The translations under genes and the position numbers were made by a program. Under the pieces are notes generated by a model, which saw only the letters and a program-made list of their open reading frames with translations, was not told where the DNA came from and did no database searches. 5,561 nt of DNA from an uncultured Solobacterium sp. (GTDB lineage: Bacteria; Bacillota_I; Bacilli_A; Erysipelotrichales; Erysipelotrichaceae): contig CAJOLG010000131.1 in assembly GCA_905235315.1 (NCBI GenBank), positions 1-5,561 of the forward strand, in the 5' to 3' direction. This document shows positions 1 to 5,561 of the stretch, piece by piece (position 1 is the stretch's first letter; each line of letters begins with the position of its first letter).

Positions 1-20
1 TGCCGGAAACGGTAATTTTT
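1..20 (+). terminator. Right part of a Rho-independent terminator of an upstream gene
   Basis: The first 14 bases fold as a stem TGCCG / CGGTA (one G-T wobble) around a GAAA tetraloop and are followed at once by ATTTTTT. This is the shape of an intrinsic terminator for a gene lying to the left of the window. The stem may be longer, because its 5' arm is cut by the window edge. The strand call assumes that the T tract reads on the plus strand. Confidence 0.5.
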
Positions 21-43
21 TATATCGGAATCCGGATTAAAAA

Positions 44-49
44 TATAAT
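44..49 (+). promoter_or_regulatory. Candidate -10 box (TATAAT) of the lipoprotein gene
   Basis: A perfect TATAAT lies 26 bases before the ATG at 76 and about 11 bases before the ribosome binding site AGGAGG (61-66). No good -35 element sits 16-18 bases upstream; TTTATA at 19-24 would give a 19-base spacer. The surroundings are AT-rich and follow directly after the upstream terminator, which is where a promoter is expected. The transcript leader would be short. Confidence 0.5.
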
Positions 50-75
50 GAACTTATCTCAGGAGGGAAACCTGA

Positions 76-510
76 ATGAAAATAAAATGCAGATTTACTG
101 CGGCTGTTCTGCTTTCTTTCATTACCGCCTGCGGCCGTAATGTTCCGGGAGAAACGGCCGGTCCGGCAGGCACATCCCTGGGATCGGCGCTTTCGGTCCG
201 TCTCGATGACTGGCGAAACAATCCTCCTGAACGAATCCTGCTGAATTACTTCGGAGAGGATTCCGCGCAGGCTTCGGTCAGTGATCCTGCTGAGATCGCC
301 GCAATCATTGATTCTTTCTATGAGATTACCGTTCTGGACGAAACCGACATATTCCTGACGGATTCGGATTACTTCATTACGCTGTATTTTTCAGACGGCA
401 GTTCTGAACGTATTGCGTTTAACGGCTCCAATCTTTCGGCTGACGGAAAAAATTATGAAACAGAAGGAACCGAACATCTCTTTCAGCTGATGGACAAGGC
501 ATTCCGGTAA
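76..510 (+). CDS. Small putative lipoprotein of unknown function
   Basis: This encodes a 144-residue protein probably exported and anchored on the outer face of the membrane. The N-terminus has basic residues (K2, K4, R6), a hydrophobic stretch at about 7-18, and the lipobox I-T-A-C with the lipidated Cys at position 19. After the Cys comes a Gly/Pro/Thr-rich linker to about residue 40. A compact acidic domain (about 45-144) follows, with alternating hydrophobic strands such as YFITLYFSDGS and a final helix FQLMDKAF. The start is well supported by AGGAGG at 61-66, nine bases before the ATG. The layout resembles small secreted DUF-type lipoproteins of Firmicutes, but I do not recognise a specific family. 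It precedes the HTH regulator on the same strand. An immunity role for the nearby lanthipeptide would be speculation, because the gene is separated from that locus and points the other way. Confidence 0.8.
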   Translation: MKIKCRFTAAVLLSFITACGRNVPGETAGPAGTSLGSALSVRLDDWRNNPPERILLNYFGEDSAQASVSDPAEIAAIIDSFYEITVLDETDIFLTDSDYFITLYFSDGSSERIAFNGSNLSADGKNYETEGTEHLFQLMDKAFR

Positions 511-531
511 GCCGTTGAAGCGGCCGAGCCG

Positions 532-738
532 GTGACGGCAGGTGAACCGATCCTTGCGAAGGATAATCGGTTCTCTGCACGCGGTGATATCCGGGAATCT
601 GTTACAGATACGGTTTATACTTCAACAGCAGCTGACGGCATCCTGCTGATCGGCCAGAGCGGAAATAACGGGTCCGAAACAGACACCGATGATGCAGTAA
701 AACGGCTGTTTGAATCCCGAACTCCTCTTACAGGTTAG
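532..738 (+). CDS. Doubtful small ORF, in-frame continuation of the lipoprotein gene
   Basis: This 68-codon frame starts at a GTG with no recognisable ribosome binding site. It is in the same frame as the lipoprotein gene: after the TAA at 508-510 the frame stays open through 738. Codon choice looks coding-like (many GAA, GAT, CTG, ATC, GGC). The product is hydrophilic and has no signal peptide or membrane segment. Its TAG (736-738) lies 2 bases before the ATG of the HTH gene, which itself has only a weak ribosome binding site, so translational coupling is possible. It could be a small coupling ORF, a decayed gene remnant, a 3' part lost from the lipoprotein by a nonsense change, or plain non-coding DNA. 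No function is proposed. Confidence 0.22.
   Translation: MTAGEPILAKDNRFSARGDIRESVTDTVYTSTAADGILLIGQSGNNGSETDTDDAVKRLFESRTPLTG
545..572. other. Intergenic hairpin, possible weak terminator or attenuator
   Basis: AACCGA (545-550) pairs with TCGGTT (567-572), and TCCTT (551-555) pairs with AAGGA (559-563) around a GCG loop, with TAA (564-566) bulged. That makes 11 base pairs in 28 bases, 34 bases after the lipoprotein stop codon. No T tract follows (CTCTGCAC), so it does not look like a standard intrinsic terminator. It could protect the 3' end of the lipoprotein mRNA or lower read-through into the HTH gene. Confidence 0.4.
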
Positions 739-740
739 AT

Positions 741-2447
741 ATGGAATTCCGTGAACTTCTGAAAAGTGACATTGAACGCACCGGCTGTTCGCTGAGCGAG
801 CTTTCCCGTGCCTCCGGCCTTTCCAGCGCTGTCATTTCCCGCTACCGCAGCGGCGAACGGATTCCGCGGCCGGACAGCGAGATGCTGAAAAAACTGTGCG
901 ACGGGCTGGACCGGCTGGAAGAAGAAGCCGGGCTGTCTCCGCTTGGGGAGGAACGCCTGCGCCGCTATCGTGCCGTCATCGGAAACAAGCCGTCGCTGCT
1001 TCCCAGTCATCTGAATGATCTTTTGGAGATCCTGAATCTTTCCATGAAGGATTTTTCCAACATCCTGAATTATGACGCTTCGTATCTTTCCCGGATCCGG
1101 TCCGGCAAGCGCACGCCGGCAGACCCGGTCGCATTTGCGGAACATGTGGCCCGCACGCTGAATGAAACTCTCCGGCCGGCCGATCGGGCTCTGGTATCCG
1201 AACTGACCGGCTCGGAAACCGAGGATGATTTCCTTCCCGCACTCGTAAACTGGCTGATCTTGAGTACACCGTCCAAAAAGAGCGACGTCGAGGGATTCCT
1301 GAATTCCATCAGTTCGTTTGATATCAACCAGTACTTCCGCTCGCTCAATGTTTCCCCTTCGAACTTTGAAGGCGACCTCATACAGAACAGTGATGACCCA
1401 AAGTACTATTACAATGTCGACGGTCTGGAGCGGGGCGAACTCAGTTTCTTTCTTTCCGTGCTGAACAGCGCATCAACGGGTCCGATTTACATGTGCAACG
1501 ATATTCCGCTGGAGGACATGAGCAAAGATGTCGATTTTGTAAAACAGTGGATGGAGCTGGTTGTGCGATGCCTGAAGAAGGGCCATGAGATTCACGTCAT
1601 CCATAACATCAACCGGCCGTTCGCCGACATGCTGGTGGGGCTTGAGACCTGGATCCCGATTTATATGACCGGACAGGTTCACCCGTACTACCTCACCCCG
1701 CATGAGAAAACGGTCTATCATCACTCCCTGTATGTATCCGATACCTGCGTGCTCCGCGGAGAATCGATCGGCCAGTCGGCAGAATGTTCCTCTTCCGTTC
1801 TTTCCGCAAAGCCGGAACAGATCGCTTACGGGTCGAATCGGATGAAACAGCTGTTCACCCATTCTGCGCCGCTGATGAAAATCAGCCGCGGCATGCAGAG
1901 TGAAGCAGAGTCAGCGTACTTCCGAAAGGAATGTTCCGGGCCCGGCTCCTGGACGGTAAAATCATGTGTGCCCGCCTTTTTCGCGCTCGATCATGCGCTG
2001 CTCTCAAAGATTCTCGAGATGAATCATGCCGGCCCGGATCTGCAGAAACGCGCGGAATCGTTCCTTGCCTCTCAGAAAGAATTCCTGGACGAACTGCTTC
2101 AGACCGGCTCCTGTACGATGGAACTCCTCTCCATGACAAAGGAAGAGTTTGACCGCTACACCCCGGAATTCGACGCCCCGTTCCTGCTGCCGGAGGAATC
2201 CCTGAACTACAGCTGGGAAACCTATCAGGAACATCTGCGCCTGACAAAGGAATGCGCTTCCGCCAATGCAGGACTCTCTGTCCGGGAATGCAGCGACGGT
2301 GCGTTCCGCAACCTCTCGATCTATGTGCGTGATCAGAACCTGGCAATTGTCGCAAGACAGAAAAACCCGCGCATCATCTTTCTCATCACCCATCCCAATA
2401 TGGTTCGGGCAATCAGCCAGTTTACCGCTCCTGTTGTTGAGTCCTGA
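741..2447 (+). CDS. Large tandem-HTH (XRE-type) transcriptional regulator
   Basis: This is a 568-residue cytoplasmic protein, probably a DNA-binding regulator. Residues about 7-57 form a Cro/C1-type HTH (SLSELSRASGLSS, then VISRYRSGERIP at 31-42). Residues about 90-140 form a second, related HTH (DASYLSRIRSGKRTP at 112-126), so DNA binding is duplicated. A middle region (about 225-380) includes GHEIHVIHNINRPFADML (281-298) and ETWIPIYMTGQ (302-312). The C-terminal end has a strand-rich segment with IIFLITHPNMVRAI (545-558). I recall the GLExWIPxYMTG-type region from large uncharacterised HTH proteins of Clostridia; its ligand or role is unknown to me. The start is forced: an in-frame TGA lies at 711-713 and no other start codon lies between. 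Only a weak AGG (732-734) precedes it, and the upstream frame ends at 738. The C-terminus faces the lanthipeptide locus and shares its terminator; regulation of that locus is unproven. Confidence 0.8.
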   Translation: MEFRELLKSDIERTGCSLSELSRASGLSSAVISRYRSGERIPRPDSEMLKKLCDGLDRLEEEAGLSPLGEERLRRYRAVIGNKPSLLPSHLNDLLEILNLSMKDFSNILNYDASYLSRIRSGKRTPADPVAFAEHVARTLNETLRPADRALVSELTGSETEDDFLPALVNWLILSTPSKKSDVEGFLNSISSFDINQYFRSLNVSPSNFEGDLIQNSDDPKYYYNVDGLERGELSFFLSVLNSASTGPIYMCNDIPLEDMSKDVDFVKQWMELVVRCLKKGHEIHVIHNINRPFADMLVGLETWIPIYMTGQVHPYYLTPHEKTVYHHSLYVSDTCVLRGESIGQSAECSSSVLSAKPEQIAYGSNRMKQLFTHSAPLMKISRGMQSEAESAYFRKECSGPGSWTVKSCVPAFFALDHALLSKILEMNHAGPDLQKRAESFLASQKEFLDELLQTGSCTMELLSMTKEEFDRYTPEFDAPFLLPEESLNYSWETYQEHLRLTKECASANAGLSVRECSDGAFRNLSIYVRDQNLAIVARQKNPRIIFLITHPNMVRAISQFTAPVVES

Positions 2448-2467
2448 CAAAACAGAGCCCAATAAGA

Positions 2468-2494
2468 AAAAGTCCTTGTCATGCAAGGACTTTT
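2468..2494. terminator. Bidirectional Rho-independent terminator between the HTH gene and lanA
   Basis: AAAAGTCCTTG (2468-2478) and CAAGGACTTTT (2484-2494) form a perfect 11-bp stem with loop TCATG. The stem is flanked by an A-rich left side (AATAAGAAAA) and a T-rich right side (TTTTCGTTTGTTTC), so each strand has a T tract after the hairpin. It lies 20 bases after the stop codon of the plus-strand HTH gene. It is also the only clear terminator downstream of the minus-strand precursor gene, leaving that mRNA an untranslated tail of about 165-190 bases. Confidence 0.85.
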
Positions 2495-2523
2495 CGTTTG
2501 TTTCTTATCTGCAGAAACATCCG

Positions 2524-2551
2524 CCGGCACACACCCGTGTACCGGTTTTTT
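2524..2551 (+). terminator. Possible second, weaker plus-strand terminator
   Basis: CCGG (2524-2527) pairs with CCGG (2542-2545), and ACAC (2529-2532) pairs with GTGT (2537-2540) around an ACCC loop. One C/A mismatch (2528/2541) interrupts the stem. A run of six T follows (2546-2551). It would back up the stronger hairpin at 2468-2494 and keep HTH-gene transcripts from running into lanA as antisense RNA. The mismatch makes this less certain. Confidence 0.4.
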
Positions 2552-2660
2552 ACGGGCATTCTGATTCCGGATTTTCATGATCTGTTGACCGTCAGCCAGG
2601 CCCGGCATTCTTCCGTGCTTTTATGACTGACAGCCATGCAGACAAATCCGGAGAATGTCC

Positions 2661-2885
2661 TCAGCAGCGGACTTCACCCTGGCAGGTCCAGCCAAAGGAT
2701 GAGTAGTAGTTGCCGTTTCCGTCATCTGCATAGTCAGATTCCGTGTTGGGGTTTCTGCCGCTGATAGTGGCGCCGTTGACATTCTTGAGAGCTTCATCGA
2801 GAAGTTCCGACTTATGTTCATTGAAATAAGTCAGACGTTCTTCCCTGCTCTTTCCCTTCAGGGATTCCAGTAACTCTTTATCCAT
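2661..2885 (-). CDS. lanA: Class II lanthipeptide precursor peptide
   Basis: This 74-residue ribosomal peptide is the likely substrate of the adjacent LanM. Residues 1-39 look like a helical, charged leader (MDKELLESLKGKSREE at the start). It ends in LLDEALKNVNGA, matching the class II pattern of acidic/hydrophobic residues followed by a Gly-Gly or Gly-Ala site cut by LanT-type proteases. The predicted core (40-74, nt 2768-2664) has T40, S42, T48, S50, S62, S63 and T67 as possible dehydration sites and only two Cys, C68 and C74 (the last residue). The core begins polar and acidic (E49, D51, D54, D55), then becomes Gly/Asn- and aromatic-rich (NGNYYSSFGWTCQGEVRC). The start is supported by AGGAGG at 2902-2897 and a promoter at 2945-2917. 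The gene lies 100 bases downstream of lanM on the same strand. The cleavage site and ring pattern are inferred. A non-lanthionine RiPP, or a disulfide between the two Cys, remains possible. Confidence 0.85.
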   Translation of the reverse strand: MDKELLESLKGKSREERLTYFNEHKSELLDEALKNVNGATISGRNPNTESDYADDGNGNYYSSFGWTCQGEVRC

Positions 2886-2896
2886 AAAATCAATGA

Positions 2897-2902
2897 CCTC
2901 CT
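2897..2902 (-). promoter_or_regulatory. Strong ribosome binding site of lanA
   Basis: On the minus strand AGGAGG, followed by TC, lies 11 bases before the ATG at 2885-2883. It is the only strong ribosome binding site in this gap and fixes the start of the precursor. Overlapping frames on this strand have no comparable site. Confidence 0.8.
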
Positions 2903-2916
2903 ATGAATAGCATATC

Positions 2917-2945
2917 ATCATATATCCGATGGGAATGAATATCAA
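2917..2945 (-). promoter_or_regulatory. Sigma-A-type promoter of lanA
   Basis: On the minus strand TTGATA (2945-2940) and TATGAT (2922-2917) are separated by exactly 17 bases. Each matches five of six bases of the vegetative consensus (TTGACA, TATAAT). The expected start point is near 2910, giving a leader of about 25 bases that holds the ribosome binding site. The precursor can therefore be transcribed apart from, and more strongly than, lanM. A small dyad CTATgaATAG (2901-2910) lies at the expected start point, but it is too short to call an operator. Confidence 0.75.
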
Positions 2946-2977
2946 GTTGTTTTACAATGATTTTTTGATTGAACCGT

Positions 2978-2993
2978 TTCTGTATTTACAGAA
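2978..2993. other. Perfect inverted repeat across the lanM stop codon
   Basis: TTCTGT-ATTT-ACAGAA is a perfect 6+6 palindrome with a 4-base centre. It overlaps the last two codons and stop codon of lanM and lies about 33 bp upstream of the lanA -35 box. As RNA it could form a short hairpin at the 3' end of the lanM message. As DNA it could be a dimeric operator upstream of the lanA promoter. No T tract follows on the minus strand, so it is not a standard terminator. Confidence 0.35.
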
Positions 2994-5561
2994 GCGGGCA
3001 TTCGATTGTGTCCGGTGAAATCAGCCGCAGCATTTCATAGCCGATTCCCGCCGTACCGTAGAAAAGACTCGAACTGAAGACTTGGCTCATGCTTTGGTTG
3101 ACACACTGGTAATAGCCGTTTCGCTCTGCTCTCTCAATGATCAGGGCCATCCTTGTTCTTGCCTCTTCCACCAGGTCCTGCCGCTGCAGTTTCGTTCCGG
3201 CAAGCAGCAGGAATTCCACCATGGCGCTGTTGCCGCAGCACAGGAAGTCCTTGTACATCAGAGGTTCTTTCAACGTGCTCCGCAGCGCTCTGTCCAGGGT
3301 CTCTTCCCAGCCTTCATATTCCAGCATCAGGGCATTCATTCCGATGCCCGGTGCACCGGAACAGTAGCCGGTCATATATTCTCTGGTTCGTTCGCCTTTT
3401 CTGAAGTCCGGCCACGCACCGGTTTCGGCACAATAGGCATCAGCCTCAAAGCGGAACCCGGCCTGCGCAGCCTCAATCAGATCCTGTCTCTGCAGGCGTT
3501 TCCCCGCCGCATACAGAGCGGAAGCGACACCGGACTGGCCATGCCCCGCACCTGAGATCGGCCAGGTATAGGACAGTGTCCGCCAGATCTTCGTATCTTT
3601 ATACGGAATATCGGCAGAAGCCAGAATTCTGTCTGCCAGGGAATTGCAGAAGTCGTGCATTCCCGGCTCATTGAAGAATTCATCATAGCGGCAGATCATT
3701 TTCAGAAGGCCGGCAAAGCCGTTGTAAATATCCGTCTTTTCAAACTGCAGATCCATCTTCGGAAGCAGGCGGATCATTTTTTTACTGATTTCAAGGTAAT
3801 GGCTGTTATTCATATAGATGCCTGCCAGATAACAGGCAAACATCTTACCGCAAAGACCGCCGGACATGGAAATGTTTTCAATATTGGGATAGATCACTTC
3901 CATCCCGTCAATCCCATCCGTATAACGTTCAAGCCGGTTCATGATATATTCAACCAGCTCTTCCGATTTCTTCCGAATTGCGGGATCAGATGTCATTCTG
4001 TGCATAGCCGCAAAGAATACCGCAAGTCCGGCAATGCCGTCGATCAGCCCTCTGCCGTAGAGTTCCATACCGCTTTCCAGAAAGTAGTCCACACCGAACC
4101 AGCAGATTTCTCCGGAGGGTGTATGAACCGCATCGTCTGCGATCTCCCGGAAAATCTTTTCCGCATGCAAGAGCAGCGATTCATCACTGATCGGTTTTCT
4201 GAGCGTGATCTGTTTTCGAATCACAGTTGGCCTGGGTATGCGCCGGATGATCCGGGTCATTGCCTTCTGCAGCAGGGCTTCCTCGAATTCCAGATCCCGG
4301 TCATTGAGATAGTCGATCCGGGAAAGAACATAGTCGATGCAGGAACCGGAAAAGAAGTCCGGATGAACGACCCTGCCGTCCATATACAGGTCGCAGGCAT
4401 CGGTTCTGATATACATATACGGAATATCCCCGCGCAGGATCGCATCCGTTTCCGCTGCCGTAATTTCATCGGTATTCTCCGTTCCGCTTCGTTTCATGGC
4501 AAGCGAAAGCTGTTTGAACACTTCCTCTTTCAGGGAAGGGTCTTCGATCCATGCCGGCTCCAGCGTCTTGTTGAGAAGATCGTTGTAGGTACCGGTATTG
4601 CGGTAGATATGGCGGACATGGATTCCCTTCATGGAGCGGACGAATTCCTTCAGTTCCTCTTTCTGTTCCATACACCGTCTGTAGGTGTTTCTGAACCCTT
4701 CAAGGAATGCATCGGGATAATCCGTAACGCACTTCCGTTCACCGTCTACCAGCGGCGAACTGAGATTCTTTTCATCTTTGGCGAAAAGAATGCTGATTTC
4801 GACATCTTCCCTCCGCTTCGGCATCAGGGAACTGTACAGCAATGAGTACCGCAGGTCATGTTCCAGGGTATTCTCCTTGATTTCCCTGCCCGGTGTCATC
4901 ATCAGTTCGTAATCGATGATTACCGGATAAATTCCCCTGTGATGCAGGTCGCTGCTGCCAAGCATCAGCACCATTGCTGAAAGCCCGCCCAGGTTGTAAC
5001 AGTACTGTCCTGCCTTCTCATCCGTGTCTGCCGGCTGGCTGACAATGTATTCCACAAAGCCGTAGCCTTCACAGCTGCATACGGCAGGTGCCCGCATGAC
5101 ATCGGAAAAGAACGTATCGATCAGTTCCTTTGATTTGAGGTCAATCCGTACATCATGCGGCTTATATACGAACGTTCCGGCATCGGTGGTCAGGATCGTT
5201 GTCGTATGACCATGGTTATGTACATCACCGCTGTCGGTTTTTATCCCGGTAAGAACCTGAAAATGCTGATTCGCCAGCAGTTCTGTACAGATATCTTCAT
5301 ATGCAGAATCCGTCCGCTCTATCATTTCCCGGATCACAGAACGATAGGTCTCATAAGTCTTATGTATCAGTTCGATCAATGAAGGCACCTTCTGCCGCAA
5401 TACGGAAAGTGTCACGGTTTCCGCAAAACGCTTCCGTAACGGATCCAGTTCTTCCGAATTGGTGTCTTCGATGTAGGAATCGAGCATATTCTGCTCTGTC
5501 AGGTATTCCAGAAACATGAGGAAAAGCGTCGGATGCATGATCTTTCTGATCCGGACGATCA
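2986..5561 (-). CDS. lanM: Class II lanthipeptide synthetase LanM, CCG type, 5' end outside window
   Basis: LanM is a bifunctional enzyme that dehydrates Ser/Thr of the precursor and closes (methyl)lanthionine rings. Residues are numbered from the Met at 5538. The frame stays open to the window edge without a stop or good ribosome binding site, so the real start probably lies outside. The DUF4135-like dehydratase shows GDVHNHG (D105, H107), VYKP (K126), SDLH (D197, H199), PVIIDYE (D209) and the elimination motif VRHIYRNT (R309, T315). The usual Asn of DxHxxN is missing. The LanC-like cyclase (about 480-850) shows GRGLIDGIAGL, GAGHGQSG (H666), GYCSGAPGIG (C726), FLCCGN (C767, C768) and FYGTAGIGYEML near the C-terminus. 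C726, C767 and C768 are the predicted zinc ligands: three Cys rather than Cys-Cys-His. The visible length (850 of an expected 900-1000) fits a full LanM lacking part of its N-terminus. The partner is lanA just downstream. Family assignment is firm; activity is inferred. Confidence 0.93.
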   Translation of the reverse strand, partial: IVRIRKIMHPTLFLMFLEYLTEQNMLDSYIEDTNSEELDPLRKRFAETVTLSVLRQKVPSLIELIHKTYETYRSVIREMIERTDSAYEDICTELLANQHFQVLTGIKTDSGDVHNHGHTTTILTTDAGTFVYKPHDVRIDLKSKELIDTFFSDVMRAPAVCSCEGYGFVEYIVSQPADTDEKAGQYCYNLGGLSAMVLMLGSSDLHHRGIYPVIIDYELMMTPGREIKENTLEHDLRYSLLYSSLMPKRREDVEISILFAKDEKNLSSPLVDGERKCVTDYPDAFLEGFRNTYRRCMEQKEELKEFVRSMKGIHVRHIYRNTGTYNDLLNKTLEPAWIEDPSLKEEVFKQLSLAMKRSGTENTDEITAAETDAILRGDIPYMYIRTDACDLYMDGRVVHPDFFSGSCIDYVLSRIDYLNDRDLEFEEALLQKAMTRIIRRIPRPTVIRKQITLRKPISDESLLLHAEKIFREIADDAVHTPSGEICWFGVDYFLESGMELYGRGLIDGIAGLAVFFAAMHRMTSDPAIRKKSEELVEYIMNRLERYTDGIDGMEVIYPNIENISMSGGLCGKMFACYLAGIYMNNSHYLEISKKMIRLLPKMDLQFEKTDIYNGFAGLLKMICRYDEFFNEPGMHDFCNSLADRILASADIPYKDTKIWRTLSYTWPISGAGHGQSGVASALYAAGKRLQRQDLIEAAQAGFRFEADAYCAETGAWPDFRKGERTREYMTGYCSGAPGIGMNALMLEYEGWEETLDRALRSTLKEPLMYKDFLCCGNSAMVEFLLLAGTKLQRQDLVEEARTRMALIIERAERNGYYQCVNQSMSQVFSSSLFYGTAGIGYEMLRLISPDTIECPLL

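Noticed and set aside
616..621. TATACT as a -10 box for the HTH gene
   Set aside because: No acceptable -35 element lies 16-18 bases upstream, and a single hexamer is not enough support.
2004..2486. A 160-codon open frame on the minus strand
   Set aside because: It is antisense to the HTH gene, crosses the terminator hairpin, and has no ribosome binding site or recognisable motif.
2582..2640. Imperfect repeat of GGCTGACGGTCA and GGCTGTCAGTCA on the minus strand downstream of lanA
   Set aside because: Only 9 of 12 positions match, in two copies, without a hairpin or T tract. This is within chance for a 60-base span.
2621..2821. A second small minus-strand frame overlapping lanA
   Set aside because: It is a different frame of the precursor region, without a ribosome binding site. 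The lanA frame has the leader, processing site, Cys and ribosome binding site.
2978..2993. LexA (SOS) box resemblance: CTGT...ACAG
   Set aside because: The E. coli-type box needs 8 bases between CTGT and ACAG and only 4 are present here. Gram-positive LexA boxes have a different core.
3655..4845. A 396-codon open frame on the plus strand
   Set aside because: It lies fully antisense to lanM, whose motifs are unmistakable. Its translation shows no domain, and it looks like a shadow of lanM codon bias.
5536..5538. ATG at 5538-5536 as the true start of LanM
   Set aside because: The frame is open through the window edge, only a weak purine run precedes the ATG, and the visible dehydratase starts short of the usual N-terminal length. 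The gene is treated as 5' partial.

Overview
The window looks like chromosomal DNA of a low-to-mid GC Gram-positive bacterium (Bacillota, probably a Clostridia or Erysipelotrichia gut or rumen type). The signs are strong AGGAGG ribosome binding sites, a sigma-A-type promoter with 17-bp spacing, a lipobox signal peptide, a large XRE-type regulator of a kind I associate with Clostridia, and a class II lanthipeptide locus. The taxonomic call is inference only.

Layout. Positions 1-510 hold the end of an upstream terminator, a lone -10 box and a small lipoprotein gene (76-510, +). Positions 511-740 hold a hairpin and a doubtful 68-codon frame that continues the lipoprotein frame after its stop codon and ends 2 bases before the next gene. 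Positions 741-2447 (+) encode a 568-residue cytoplasmic regulator with two tandem HTH domains. Positions 2448-2660 are a convergent intergenic region with a symmetrical terminator that serves both strands. On the minus strand are a 74-codon lanthipeptide precursor gene (2885-2661) with its own promoter and ribosome binding site and, 100 bases upstream of it in transcription order, a class II lanthipeptide synthetase gene (lanM) that enters from beyond the right edge and stops at 2986.

How it works together. The precursor has a leader ending in an Asn-Gly-Ala processing site and a 35-residue core with seven Ser/Thr and two Cys. LanM would phosphorylate and eliminate Ser/Thr in its N-terminal dehydratase domain and add Cys thiols in its C-terminal LanC-like zinc domain. 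Two features make this LanM unusual. The zinc site is Cys-Cys-Cys (a CCG motif, as in the promiscuous ProcM group). The kinase active-site loop is shortened so that the usual DxHxxN motif lacks its Asn. No LanT protease/transporter, immunity gene or clear pathway regulator lies inside the window; these may lie beyond the right edge. The HTH protein and the lipoprotein are neighbours, and no functional link to the lanthipeptide locus is shown.
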